A stretch of 64,000 nucleotides of DNA from Rhodocollybia butyracea. Its lineage: Eukaryota > Basidiomycota > Agaricomycetes > Agaricales > Omphalotaceae. The stretch lies in contig JADNRY010000263.1 of the NCBI GenBank assembly GCA_015501585.1, forward strand, positions 1 through 64,000, in the 5' to 3' direction. Below are positions 9,791 through 21,800 of this stretch, in pieces; position 1 is the first letter of the stretch; each line of letters opens with the position of its first letter. The translations under genes and the position numbers were made by a program. Under the pieces are notes generated by a model, which saw nothing but the letters and a program-made list of their open reading frames with translations, was not told the origin of the DNA and searched no databases.

Positions 9791-12389
9791 TATGAGCAGG
9801 TATTCGCAGGTAGGGGCTTCTCGAATTTAACGTCAAGGGAAGTGCCTTTTATGTTATTTTATACTTCATAGGACAGGGTGGAGCCTGTCAAGAATCTTGA
9901 CGAGTAGCATTGGTGTTCACTTGTTAATTCAAGGTCCTCCCGATGAGGGTACGGTTATGTCGAATATGCATATGTGCTAGTACCATACGTATCTCCTTCT
10001 TGCAATGTGAAACTTGAAGTGCTGTATAACACTGCGCTCGACGGATATTCAACTGTCGTACGTACCAATATACTTCACTGAATATCAGGACCCTCGAAAG
10101 GTACGGAGTCCGGACTGTCTGCGTCTGGACCTTCCGGCTGGTGAGATTGTAGTGGATCGATATCAGCGCAGATTTAGTGAGAGTTAATAAGGAGAAGAGT
10201 TGAGCGAGACTTCTCACCTGGCGCGTTTCAGATTTCCAAAGCTCCCTCCCCTTCCCCAGGGCCACTGTACGACAGAAAATAATCGTCAAAGACGGACGAT
10301 GTACTTGTAGCACGGGTTCCTAGATTCTCGCAATGAAGATAAATGCCGAACGTATTATAATGCGTAATACTGCTCTATACACATATACGGATGTCAGCCT
10401 GCCGCCTGCGGTGACTGCTCGCCACAGACACTAGAGGTGACGGGGCGGGAATTTGATTTCTATTGAATCAGGTACTAAGATACTTTCCTTGTTCAATAGT
10501 GGGGCCCTAGTTCTCTCTGGAGCTGCGCGGCAACTAATCCAGGGATCGTATTATCCTTTCGCTAGAAACCTTTAGCATCTCATTCTGAAAGATCACGCTC
10601 AACTTTAGTACTTTAGACCCAGATACAAAACGATACGCTTGAATCCACATACCCAGATCTATCGTTCACCGTCTTTCTCAACTGATCCGGAAGTCCCGAA
10701 GTATTCAGCCTGAACGCGCGAGCGCGCGATGCACTTCAAGGCGTTCTATGTAGGTACCGTACGAAAGCAACGGAGCGGTCTCCCGCTTCGAATCGATCGC
10801 GAGTCTAGATACGGCTGAATCTGTGTTCACTCTGATAGAAACAATTATACCTTCTTCCTTTTTAGGATACAGATGAATATCAACTTGTAAACTTGTAAAC
10901 AATGTTGTGTAAGTGCGATCTTCAAGAATAATTTAGTGACACACTATTCCTAGCTTGAAGAAGTCTTGATAACACTAGGTGGGGCGATGACTCCTGGCTG
11001 TATTTTGTTGGGGTGAATCTCGGGATCCTCAGAATACGCGGAACGACCTAGTGTTATTTGGCTGTTTGGAGAAATGATGAGAGGGACCCAGATTACGGAG
11101 GTATACATTCATCTGAGAATGGAATCATCGCAAGGATTGAAACTCACTGTATTTCCCGATTGCGTGCCTCAGATGGCGATATAAGTAGCGATATAAGTCA
11201 TCGGCAACATAGCCTACGACAGCGTTTTCAGTGCGGATGCCTATTGGCTTCGGTAGCGAACTCGGAGATATAGTCGTCAATAATGACAAGAGCGATAGAT
11301 TTCACATTTCTTGAAGTCATTTGCTGCTTCAACCTCTTGCCTACACTTGGGCCGTTTCTACGAGCGACATCCAACAGGATTTATGCTAGAAAGAACAACG
11401 TTAACGTTTTTTGAATCTGATATTGTAACCCACGACAGCCTTTCCAGTAGGATCTCCATTCGACTAATCTTTTAATCTTTCCATTTACTCGCGGAAACGG
11501 CACTTTCTCAGTTCATGGTGTTGAACAGAGCAACCGGACCGTCAAGCGCCCATCGTCTTTCAACTTGAACGAACGGCGTGGCACTTATCCTCCTCCTCCT
11601 GGGATAGCATCTTCTGATCTCAAAGTGCTTTCAAGTCATAACCCGTACTCGGAAATTTCCCAAGAAGTCCTCCTACACCAGATAGCGCTGCGAAACCTTC
11701 ATACACTCCTAGGACGGTCTAATACTGCGTGTTCTGATTTTTACAACTTCCATTTGCCATTTGGGCTGTTTTCGCCTCTCGACAGATGCTTGCAAGATTC
11801 ATAGGTTTTACCGTTTTCCAATTGCGATAAATTCAGCCTCAGGCGTCCGCGTCAGATCCAGAAACGAAACAGCGTTGGAGTAATGGGCGTCAAATTACAG
11901 CCAGGTCAATGACAATCGGTTGGATGGACTCTGTTGGAACGTCTGGACTCTGAGGTCATCGAGTTGGTCGGGACTATAGGAATGCGCTAGAGATAGTTGC
12001 AATCGTACTGTCGTTCGTCCTCTTTATTTCTGCCTACTCAAATTCCTGTTACTATTCCATGACTCCTCTCAAGCTTTTGAATGGCCCGAAGACCTGAACC
12101 TGATTTGAACGTGGGCTGACAGGATGAAGAAAAGCGTTAGTTGGATCAATCCCGTCATGCGCAAGAGCTCGAACCATTGAAGGGTGCTGATAGGGAGGTG
12201 CTGGTGCCAGTGAACGTTGGGCTACTCGTATACTACGTCAATGAACTTAACCCGTCTTCTAGATCTGGGGATCTGAGAGACACCCGAGTCTCGCGTGTAA
12301 AATCATTTGAATATCCAATATCCACGTCGTTAGGTTCGTTCAGAGGACCTTCAAAACATAAAAGGTGGAACGCAAGAGATTCAATAGCC
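9791..12389. other. Intergenic, no supported gene
   Basis: Only short open frames without recognisable motifs, the longest being minus 9924-10313. A short tandem GCGATATAAGT pair lies near 11184-11210. A GAAACCT...CTAGGACGGTC stretch near 11692-11722 has a similar copy near 15896-15915, hinting at old duplication. Confidence 0.4.
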
Positions 12390-12466
12390 CACCGCGAGGG
12401 TTGAACTCCCAGCCTTTAGATTATGCTCTCCAGAGCATCGCTCTATCCGATTGAGCTGGCCATATG
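12390..12466 (-). tRNA. tRNA-like sequence, probably a tRNA pseudogene
   Basis: The minus strand shares the T arm and 3' acceptor with the tRNA-Lys at 7.1 kb (CTCGCGGTGGGC) and has the D arm GCTCAATCGGATAGAGC. The 5' acceptor half pairs imperfectly, about four extra bases lie before the D stem, the T stem has a mismatch, and the anticodon arm is a simple palindrome (ATGCTCTGGAGAGCAT). I do not assign an amino acid. Confidence 0.45.
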
Positions 12467-12765
12467 GGCAAATGCAGTCCCCACATTCGCGCCATATGGT
12501 GTTGAATGTTATAAAAGACTGGACATAGTAGTCACAATTGTCATTTTCTAATCACTGTGTACTAATCTGGGTCAGAATACTCGTTTGGACCATCATGCAT
12601 CAAGGCTCTTGGCTGAGCATATACCACTGAGTTCTACATTTACTACTTGCACATGCAAGGTTAGAGGATTGTTGGAGGACGACACTTGAGGGCTCAAGAG
12701 AACGTTAAATTGGACATGTCAATTGTAGCTTACCTACCTACCTACTGGGATATATTGTATAGCTA
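12467..12765. other. 3' flank of kinase A
   Basis: No feature recognised apart from a TACCTACCTACC short repeat near 12733-12744. Confidence 0.3.
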
Positions 12766-15120
12766 TCACAACACACTGGTCTTACTCCAGATTTTGGCCT
12801 GATAATCCCTCCAAGCTTGACACAACAACGGGTCATCCCAACGTAAGCTGTCTCTTTTGATAATGCTGGCCGATTCATGGATAACTGCTGTTTCCCTCTT
12901 ACCTTGTGGATGTGGAGCCGCGAGGATCCTAAGCCTTTGTTTCACAGAAGCGCCCCGGCTATCTAATGACATTTCCTGCTCTGACACTTCCCAAGTCCGC
13001 TTTAGCGCTTGCTGCTGCAGATAGATCGTTAAAACAAGGGGACTGGAAAGATCCGGAAAGCGCACCCATTGTGTATCAATGCGATTGACAACCACGCACC
13101 TCTCGTCATCCTCGCCAACAGAGTAGTGGTATAGTCCAAGTTTCTGAGCAATCGATTGCACGACCTGGTACTGTGGCGGTGTTGGCGTCGAACACACCAG
13201 CACGTCGCGCGTATGGTCACTCTTGAATAAGAAAATCTTGTTATAAGTATCGAGAGTCGAGGGTTGATTGAGATCCAATTCAGTGACCGATACCTCGTTA
13301 GATGGAGGCTCAGGAGGAATCTGTGGTGCAGCAGGGAGTGTTAAGGGCAAAGCCACGGCGTTGTGGAGAGATGCAGTAAAAATATGACGAGAAGAATGAT
13401 GTGGCTGCTGGTGGTGGCGCGAACCGGACGCGAAGGATCGTTGTACATGTGGTGTAAAGCTAGCGGAGCGGTCAGTTGGACCAGTGGGAGCGACCCCACC
13501 ACCGTGTTCTGCATTTATTCCCGTGGGATTCTACCATGGAAAACATTAGTCGCCGCTGAGCATATGAATGGTGCAACAGTTCAAACCTTTGGCGTTGGGC
13601 TAATTTCACGCTATAATGAAGTCGGGACAGTCAGTAAGATATACAGTTTCAACAGAGGGAAGAAATGTGTAGTACTTGTACTGAACCTCGAAGCGAGATG
13701 TCATGCGGGCTGGTAATTAAATCTAATATTCTCTGTGCACTAGGTCGATCGCTGTTTTTTTCTGACCAACACTGCTCCAACATCGAATGCATTGACTCGA
13801 AAGCAGATTCTAGTGGGATTGCTTGTGCAGGAAGCAAAGGCCTTTCCCCTCCTAAGACCTTCATCGCAACAGTGATATCTTGAGAAAGATGCGAGAATGG
13901 TGGTTTCCCAGTCAAGATCTACAAAAATGTGTCAGAGATTGTGAATTTGACCCGTTTGATAGACTTACCTCGACTACTGTACACCCAAATGCATAAATAT
14001 CTCGCGGTATCAACATTCCGGCTCCCGCCACAGTATAAGAAGGAGGATTGATGAATTCTGGTGCTAACCAACGAAGCCAACCTTGAGTGGAAGCGGTTTG
14101 TGTGGGATTCATAGATTGTGTATCCAAAACAGATAGGCCAAAGTCAGCGAGGCAGCAGGAACGACAATCGTCGGGGATCAAGATGTTGGCCTGCCAATTG
14201 ATGAGTGAGGATCGACAAGTAAGATGGTTGACAAACCCCTTTGATGTCACCGTGAGCAACAGGCGGATCGAGTCCGTGCAAGTATACAAGGCCTTCAGCG
14301 ATTTGAGCGGTCTATAATTCATCGTTTATGAGTATGTTTATGCGGATGAACAGGCACATACATGTTTCAATTTCGTATCCAAATTCAGTGGATTTTTCTG
14401 AGCATATGAGATGATATCACCGTTGAACATCCAAGGAGAAATAATACAGAAGCTAGGCGAAAAGATTTCGGTATTCACACCAAGGAAAGGGAGGATTTTC
14501 GGATGATTAAGCTGCCGCCACAACAGAACTTCTTTACTTAGTGCCTGAAAGTAAATCCTCAGTATTTGTTGCAGATAGTGCAGGTCCAGTTGACATACCT
14601 TGAGCAGAGTTTCCCTCTCCGACCCTTCCTGAAAATACCGCAAAACCTTCATGCACACTCGTCGGTTATCCCAGCGTCCAATCCAAACATCCTGCCAGAA
14701 ATGACATGAGTAACCAGAATACCGTTCTAACAACAGAATTCGTACAGCGAAACCCCCACCTTTCACCGCACGCTTACTCTCGCAGACCAGACCGTCAAGA
14801 ATCATTGAAGGTGGAAGAACTCCATACTGGCGATTCAAACGGCGCATGAGTTTCAAACATCTCTTCCATTTCTTCCTGAATTGATAGTCATTTGTATTAC
14901 GCGCGCGGTCAAGCTCCTGTGTCGCATCATGAACATGAATCCATACTAGTAAAGCAAACGAGCAGGGTACCGTTTGTAACAGCTCCATCGCCCCCAACGA
15001 TTCCTCTGGATTTAAAGTCGGAACGAAGGTATTGAAGTCTTTCTCTGAGTCATCGTGGCCATTGGCTTCTATCAAAGAAAGAATCCGGGTACTGGTCTTG
15101 GTAGATAGAGTTGGTGGCAT
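12766..15120 (-). CDS. TKL-type protein kinase with R3H-like C-terminal domain (copy A)
   Basis: Ten exons give a continuous reading of about 624 residues: 15120-14971, 14916-14746, 14691-14599, 14544-14362, 14311-14237, 14190-13969, 13918-13676, 13610-13587, 13530-13066 and 13014-12766. After a helical N-terminus come the glycine loop GGGFADVWIG, the ATP lysine in VCMKVLRYF, the hinge ISPWMFNGD, catalytic HGDIKGANIL (Gly in place of the HRD Arg), DFG in LADFGLS, WLAPEF, and the C-lobe DIYAFGC. A 24-nt micro-exon (REISPTPK) leads to a Pro/Ser/His linker and a segment of about 60 residues ending KLGLYHYSVGEDDERCVVV, which has the spacing of an R3H nucleic-acid-binding domain but lacks its Arg and His. 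A WDDPLL-x-QAW tail ends the protein. Most introns are 46-65 nt. Ser/Thr kinase activity is plausible; substrate unknown. Confidence 0.85.
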
Positions 15121-16282
15121 TCTCAGAGAAAGCTGAACAGCAAAGGGCTATATATATATCGAATATCTCCCAGTATACTGGGCGCCTGAGGGACCAAAGG
15201 TGACATTCTGAGGCAAGGTAGGCTACAGTGGGCATCAAAATTCGAAGCTGCTCAGCTGTCCATAATAAATCCATGTCTACACACGCAAAATCAATGGCAT
15301 TCAAGCACTGAAAAGAGCAAGGTGTATTGATGCATACATTAAACATGCTCGCACATTCAAAGAGCGATTTTTTGCTCCCTAAACTTGTCGCGCCATTACC
15401 AACTTACCAGTCCCCAGGGGGGTTTACAGTCCGACTAATCCTTTTCATATCTTCCTGGTGGAATTTGACTTGTCCAAACTCTGGCGAGCTTTTTTTTCGT
15501 TAGACAGTGACGGATTCCCAATACGGAACTGAATGTATGCCAGTGTTTGGAGGTGTATAGCTCCCGTCTTACCCTCAAAGACTAATAGTTGCTCCGAACA
15601 ATCCAAGGACTATGTCTCAACCCCTTAATGAAGCATGAAAGGTTGTGAATTTCGAGACGGAGAAATGTCACGAGAGCGTCACTCGGATAGCTGTGAGGGG
15701 GCGCGGGACTGTTGTGCACCGAACTTTTTTCCTTTTAGGCACGACTAAATATCAAGGAAATACTTAACGTGGCTAAGACAGCGTTTTTCTGATATCGAGG
15801 ATATACCCTGTTCTTCCGCTTCCGAACCTCAGTTGTGTCTGGTTACCTGCAGATTCACCCTGGGACCTAGGTTACTGTTGGTAGTAATTGCGTTGCGAAA
15901 CCTAGGACGGTCCAATACAACTACTTCGGCAAGTGTCTGGCCTCAGAAGCAAAAGACCTGATCACCAACTGTTGACTGACTCCATCCGACTGGTTCACCT
16001 GGCTCTAGTTTTACAGCAACCTTGTTCTACGCTCTTCTGGCAGGCGAGGTGATACAAAACATAGTCATCATTTAGTGCGGAAAAGGTAAAGGTGTAAGAG
16101 AGCTATACCGTACTTAATATCAGAGAGGCTACTATGGCAGAAACTACTAGTCGATACCGACATCGGCTATGATCATTGGGCTAAAAGCGTACGAGGAAAT
16201 TGCCCATGCCTATAACTTGCTGACAAGCTGGATAACATACCAAGGCCGTCAGTGAACAAACAAAACAAACCCAATTTCCAGG
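15121..16282. other. Spacer between kinase A and the protease gene
   Basis: Contains a (TA)n patch near 15150-15160. The minus-strand open frame 15050-15346 overlaps the kinase start and has no recognisable motif. No other feature found. Confidence 0.35.
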
Positions 16283-17953
16283 TCAAGTAGCCGAAGTCCC
16301 TTCACCTGCAGGAACAACAAGAGTCGGGCTGAGGTGGGCCTGCGGGAAGCGCTTGGTGAGGACCTGCATGATGAAGGAGATGGGGGTGACATTAGTTACG
16401 TCGGCAAATTCGGTGGCACCAGAGCTACTAGTGAGGATCCCAGCAACACGTCCGAAAATATCAGCAACGCAAGACCCAGAGTCCCCTTTAGCAGAGAATG
16501 CGCCCGATTCCTGATTTGTTGCAATCACTGGCCACTCCTTCAACTCCCAGTACTCGCCAGCTAGGCAAGTGCGGGTGAAAGACGAAACATTGTTGGCTTT
16601 GCCAAACGTGATACCAGTCTTCCCGCCGTTCTTGAAAACGATAAAGCATGGTCCGCCGTCAGCATCGCCGTCAGCATCGCGCATTGGCGGATTGAACAGA
16701 GCGTCCTCAGGGACCTGGTCTTCAAGCTTCACGAGACGGTTGCCAGGTACTTTGAAAGAAGGGGGGCTGGAAGAATGCAGATGGACCTTTTGGGTGAGTT
16801 CTAGAGGATTATATTTCTTCCCAAGGTTTACAGTATTGCCCAAAAAGTTTTCGGCGTCGAGCATACCCGGGTCGATCTTGATGACGGCGAGATCTAGAGT
16901 GTAGCGACCGGGTTCGGTGGAGGGAATGATAGGAGGAGCCCAGACAAGTTCCCCAAATACACGGTTCTCTGCCCCCTCCCAGTGAGTGGCGATGTCCTTC
17001 CGCAAGAGGTTGAGTTGCTCCAACTCCGTCTTTTCCATCTGCATATTTTTCTCTTCCAATATGCGTGCTTCCACCCACACAAAGTCATTCTTGTCCTTCA
17101 TTAACCAAATCCGGTCCTGAATATCTTCGATCACGGACTCTTTTTCTTTAATCTCTCTGTCAAAGGCGGCGAGATTCTCATCGAAGGAGGAGGTCCCATG
17201 GATCACTACTTGTAGTTTGTTGTCGTTTGTTCGTTTGTATTCCTCGTTATCGTCCTGACCAAGGGGAAGGACAACGTGCCGGGCAGTAACAAGGTAGATG
17301 TTACTGTCGTTGCCGCCAGCACTGAAATAGAACCCTCCTGTTCCCTCGTCCCAGAGCCTATCTTTAGTGGAGATAGGGCTGCCAAGGGTTGCCGTGTATG
17401 AGCTGCGGATGGTGAAAGTCGCATGATTGAAGTGGACAAGATTAAGGAACTTATTGCCTATCTGTCTCATAACACGAGACTCCCTAATCTCTACACGGCA
17501 GTCTTCGATATGCCATTGACCAATGATGCCTTGGAGGATCCTGTGTGCGACATTACTGCCTTCTTCATAGCTGAGTGCCCCGAACTCGACACCGATCCAG
17601 ACAGTTGCCAGACCAGAGGACTCGTCTCCGACTTTGGCAATAGTGAGGGCATCCAGACTTGTCCAATTTACATGCATCGTGTTTAGGCCCTCGCAAATAC
17701 TGGTTGCTAGACCCTTGTCCCAAACACTAGCAAGAGAATGGTCACCTAAGGCCCTTATCTCTTTGAGTACAGCGCTATGACCAGAATCTGGCCACCACCT
17801 ATCCTCCCAGCCCCATTGGTCCTCCATCTGGCCACCGGATGGAGAATCTATAGTGCTAGGATGAGTGGTAGCAATCAGGCGTGGGTTAGAAGGCAAGCCT
17901 TTGTAATAGCTCTCAGAAATATCATCGGTTACTACGAACGGGGTAAGTTCCAT
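16283..17953 (-). CDS. Trypsin-like (chymotrypsin-fold) serine protease domain protein
   Basis: Single open exon. The peptidase triad is readable in order: His in YLVTARHVVLPLG, Asp in YTLDLAVIKID, Ser in SAKGDSGSCVAD. A helical, charged insert of about 60 residues lies between His and Asp, with heptad-like Leu/Glu/Lys content. Upstream is a module with VWIGVEFGALS and IEDCRVEIRESRVMR, which I associate with this fungal protease-like family. I chose ATG 17953 (MELTPFVVTDD...) because the following YYKGLPSNPRLI looks like the family N-terminus and the open frame beyond it is a duplicate of the internal module. That gives 556 residues. There is no signal peptide, so it is likely intracellular; targets unknown. 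Confidence 0.8.
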   Translation of the reverse strand: MELTPFVVTDDISESYYKGLPSNPRLIATTHPSTIDSPSGGQMEDQWGWEDRWWPDSGHSAVLKEIRALGDHSLASVWDKGLATSICEGLNTMHVNWTSLDALTIAKVGDESSGLATVWIGVEFGALSYEEGSNVAHRILQGIIGQWHIEDCRVEIRESRVMRQIGNKFLNLVHFNHATFTIRSSYTATLGSPISTKDRLWDEGTGGFYFSAGGNDSNIYLVTARHVVLPLGQDDNEEYKRTNDNKLQVVIHGTSSFDENLAAFDREIKEKESVIEDIQDRIWLMKDKNDFVWVEARILEEKNMQMEKTELEQLNLLRKDIATHWEGAENRVFGELVWAPPIIPSTEPGRYTLDLAVIKIDPGMLDAENFLGNTVNLGKKYNPLELTQKVHLHSSSPPSFKVPGNRLVKLEDQVPEDALFNPPMRDADGDADGGPCFIVFKNGGKTGITFGKANNVSSFTRTCLAGEYWELKEWPVIATNQESGAFSAKGDSGSCVADIFGRVAGILTSSSGATEFADVTNVTPISFIMQVLTKRFPQAHLSPTLVVPAGEGTSAT

Positions 17954-18260
17954 CGTAGGAGATTTAGAGGTGACAGCATTAGGGAGGTTACTGCCTGTCC
18001 GTCTCATAACGCGGGACTCCCTAATCTCTACGCGGCAGTCTGGGATATGCCATTCGTCGGGGGTGTATTTGAGGATGCTGTGTGCGACGTTACTGCCTTC
18101 TTCATAGCTGAGCGCCCCAGACTCGACGCCAATCCAAACAGTGGCCGGGCCAGAGGACTCTTCTCTGCTTCCGCTTCCCGGGCCGACGTGAAAAATCAAA
18201 TCTCGAAGTTGTACGTGTTGAGGAAACTGATGCTGGGAAAGGAGGGACGATGCGGGATTG
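17954..18260 (-). pseudogene. Duplicated N-terminal module of the protease, fused in frame upstream
   Basis: The minus-strand open frame continues upstream of 17953 with a second copy of the WIGVE-x-GALSYEEGSNVAH ... VEIRESRVMR module, highly similar in nucleotides to 17450-17690. A splice acceptor ending CCCAG before CATCAG (about 18240) could link it to earlier exons, for example an ATG near 18392. It is either a 5' extension giving a protease with two modules or a truncated tandem duplicate read through by chance. Confidence 0.5.
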
Positions 18261-20139
18261 GATTTTCCAAGCGCCGAGGCAAGATTTCAGAATATACTGG
18301 GAAGGTGAGTCACCTATCCCTCTTTCCAAGGTTAGATATCGTAGATCCTCATCCAACGCGCTCTGATAATCGGGAACGATAGCTCTTCCGACGACATAAC
18401 TTCCCACCTCACACCACTGGCCTCAGTCGCTGTATATTGCAGCATCCGTCGTCTGAATAAGCTTTTATGCATTTCGTCAGTCTTCCTAATCCGCGAATTC
18501 ATTCGTGACGACAACGGGAGCTAAAAGACGGTACAAAATCGAGGATATCGATATCGTTTTTTGTTGGTCCGGAATACATACCGATTCCCAGTTTCATTCA
18601 TCGCGACACAACACCTTCCAGCTCCGATATCCTATGACGCAAGCTCGAAGCCCCCAACCGCGTTGTATCTGCCCCCTGCATAAACACATGCTATACGCGT
18701 ATAACCCTACCTTCGTTCAGTCATGTCCCTTCGCTATCGCAGACGTCCAGTACCTGGCTTACCCTCGCATGGTCTAATCGAGTCCAATTCTCTCCTTCTC
18801 CCGAGACATGGCTGCAGTTTGAAAAAGAGTGTATACAGAGCATTGAATGACGGGTCGTGAGGCCTTGAGGTTTTGTCTTTGTACACCACGCTGGAGACTA
18901 GTGAGGAAGATTATCCTGCTGGTTTAAAAGAAGCGATAGTCGCCGCTAAGCTGGAATGGCGGTCTTTGTTGTGACGGAAGAAGCAGAAGATGAGTTGGAG
19001 AGGTAGAAGGGTGCCGGTGAATGGTGATAGTCGTTCATAATTGACTCGTGTATCAGGCCGATGTTATTGGGGTCAAGAAATGTATATGCTTGTCTAATGA
19101 TTCAACACACAATTAGGTACTTGGTAGAAAAGGTATTTTGTGCCACGCCAGTACAGTTGAGTTTCTGTCGCTGAATAGTATCTGGAATTTGCCCATGAGT
19201 TGAACACAATAACGGCCGGAAACGTAAGATAAATGGATAATAAATGGATATCGGGCTCTAGAGCTCTAGAGTTATAGCAGACCAGCGAGGAAGGACAAGA
19301 GAGTCATGAAGGAACGAGTCGTTGGTCCGTGCGTGGGTTTTGACTCAATTACATGTGGTCAAAGTGGTCAAAGCAGGGTTTCTGTTCTCGACGCTCGGAT
19401 GATGTATCTCAAAATCACAACGCTTCAAAGGCTTCTTCAAGATCACACTCCTCAGAATCTATTACGCTTGGCTTTAGCACATTGGCGACACATTGCCCAT
19501 ACTGATAACGGTCGCGATACATTGAAAACAACTGTCATCCAAAGACAAGAAGGAAGAGCATCGATGAAAATGAGTAAGCGTCAAGAAACAAAGATAAATG
19601 CGTCGTGCTTGAGCTTGCTGCATCTGTTACTGTACTCTAAAATTGTGGCTCACGTCTCTTTGGGGTTCAAGTGTTATGGATGACTTTGAACATGGCCCCT
19701 CCGCATACCTAGGTAAGTAGAGGGTTGCTTTGATATACGTTGATTCCACCAGTCTTACTGGACACTCCTACCTTCAACCTCTGTCAGTGCTCTTTTTGTA
19801 CCCTGAAATGCTAGTGAACGTCTCGAGCCCTGGCCAATATTCGTTTGTTTTTTTCTGTCTCTGTACCGTTCTCATGCTCTACTTCCTAAATTATATAGGG
19901 TATGGCGTACGTCTTTTTCCTTGATGAGTTTTCATCCTGACACGCTTCTCCCTTGAAATCCGGATACAGTTCATACAGTAACAGGCTCTGACAGGCTCTG
20001 ACTCGGATACGATAGGCAGTGGTTGTGAGAGCAGAGTATCGCTTGGCTGTGCCAACAGGACAGGCTTCAAGAAAAGCCTCTAAAGCCTTCTAAAGCTTGG
20101 TGTTTGTTGTTTCATAAATTGGATATGTAAATCTTTCTG
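18261..20139. other. Spacer, partly a segmental duplicate
   Basis: No supported gene. About 19690-20060 is a diverged copy of 43340-43700 (shared GATTCCACCA, GGCGTACGTCTTTTTCCTTGA). Around 19310-19400 resembles 22970-23030 (GGTCCGTGCGTGG, GGTCAAAGCAG). Spacers were therefore copied along with SSP genes. The plus open frame at 19306-19683 shows no motif. Confidence 0.4.
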
Positions 20140-20293
20140 TGACAACTCATCATATATTCAGATATTCAGATATAAATCAAACGAAGGAGAAAACCTTCCC
20201 CAGCTGCTGGTTCAGCTCACTCCTCTCGCGCCGCTCCGCCGTTAGCACTTCCCAACGCTCCTCTCACACAACAGCATCCGATTATCTCCCTCG

Positions 20294-21171
20294 ATGCTCA
20301 TAACACATCATTGGTTGGGTTTCATCCTCCTCGCGGTCCTCGTTTCCCCAGCATGTGCTGCGCCCATGCAGGTAAGAGATACGTGATACATCTAGTATCC
20401 TGGTTAATAACTTTCCCAAAACTAGAGCACTACTGCTGAGCATTCAGCGACCGTGGTAAGTCATACATGATGCGTCTATTCTGGTTACTAACGTTCCCGG
20501 GACTAGGGACATTCCAGTCATAGTACGACAACGGTGGTAAGATATAATGACAGTTCTATCCTCGTTACTAACTTTCCGAAAACTAGGGACAATCCATTAC
20601 CGTCAAGTATAAAGTGACTGTGTTGGGTGAAGATGGTAACGCTTTAGAAAAGGTCCCGAGACTCACGGGCTTGCGCGTTGAGAAAATCATCAGAGACATA
20701 GGGAAGAAACTAGGAGATGACCCGGAACATAGCGAAATACACCCTCAGAGCTTGCGGGATGACACGCTAGTATTCAACGACTGGGGAATGATCTATTTCC
20801 AGCTGGAGGGAGCCAAATTCTGTGTCGGGATATGTTATGGATATACCGTGAAAGCAAGCAAAAGATACCCCCAGCTGGTTGGTGGAGTTGTCACCCAGGT
20901 TACCCAGGGCCGATGTGTCATAGTCCATAAACCCTTGCCAAAAGACAGGGGTAGTATTAACATCGCAAACTTCGTGGCAATCCAGCAAAGGTGGCAAAAT
21001 GAATTTCTGGAATTTCTGAAGACACTTGTGTTGTTAGGACGTTGGGCTTCCTGTCAGGTTGTCAAAGAGGGTACGCAGGATGCGAAGGACGCCTACGCCG
21101 CATTAGCTGCAGCCGAGAGATTAGCCGCAGCCGAGTCTATGGCGATTCTCAGCTCCGGACTTCTATCGTGA
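20294..21171 (+). CDS. SSP family member 1, small secreted protein (apparently intact)
   Basis: Exon 1 encodes a signal peptide (MLITHHWLGF..., ending ACAAP). Two mini-exons of about 30 nt encode short Thr/Ser-rich peptides (one is the recurring EHSATV), each bounded by near-identical introns of about 50 nt that end in the ACTAG acceptor. The last exon (about 20587-21171) carries the conserved domain: YKVTVLGEDG, an LRVEKIIRDIGKKLGD helix, then GAKFCVGICYGYTV with the two conserved Cys, HKPLP, a C-terminal helix and an Ala-rich tail. Roughly 230 residues. The downstream AATTCAAGTAAATC segment corresponds to the AATAAATC signal of sister genes. Function unknown; secretion inferred. Confidence 0.75.
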
Positions 21172-21800
21172 AAAAGTTTCCTTATGATCCATTCAACCTA
21201 TGTCTACTTGTAATTCAAGTAAATCATTTCTCCTACTTGACCATGGAAAGTTGACGCTTATATTCGAGACTCCGAGTCCCAAAAATCTTCCCTTTCTCCT
21301 CGTATGTACCTCCTGGTCTGTTTATTTTTCTGATTTGACCACGGATATGACAGAAGCTGACAGAAGACGAGTATATTTACCGATAACTATCAAAGATGCC
21401 ATCATTTTACAGGGTCCTCCGGATGGTTTGCTGTCCGGCTCAGGTCCGGCTGGAGGGGGAGAGGGTTGGTCGCTCCGACATACAGTCCCTTCGATGCAGA
21501 ACAAAGGAGTGTGGAGGAGCCAAGTGTAGAGGAACCACCGGGATTGTCAGCCACAACCTGCCACAACACGGAAACCACTGCCATCAAAGTCTCCGTATCA
21601 GAGATTGATGCTCTCCAAGGTCAGGGAGTTGGTGTTTCGTAAATTGGCAATATCATACTGATTGCTTTGAAGATATAAATGAAACGAAATAGCAAATTCT
21701 TCCCCAGCTGCTGGTTCAGCTCACTCGTCTCGCGCCGCTTTGTCGCTAGCATCTCTTCCCAACGCTCCTCTCATACAACAACACCTTATCATCTCCCTCG

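Noticed and set aside
12390..12466. Functional tRNA
   Set aside because: Acceptor 5' half and spacing to the D arm do not fold properly; only the 3' half matches tRNA-Lys.
16334..18382. Plus-strand frames opposite the protease, up to 201 codons
   Set aside because: The minus strand carries the full catalytic triad; the plus frames follow its codon structure only.
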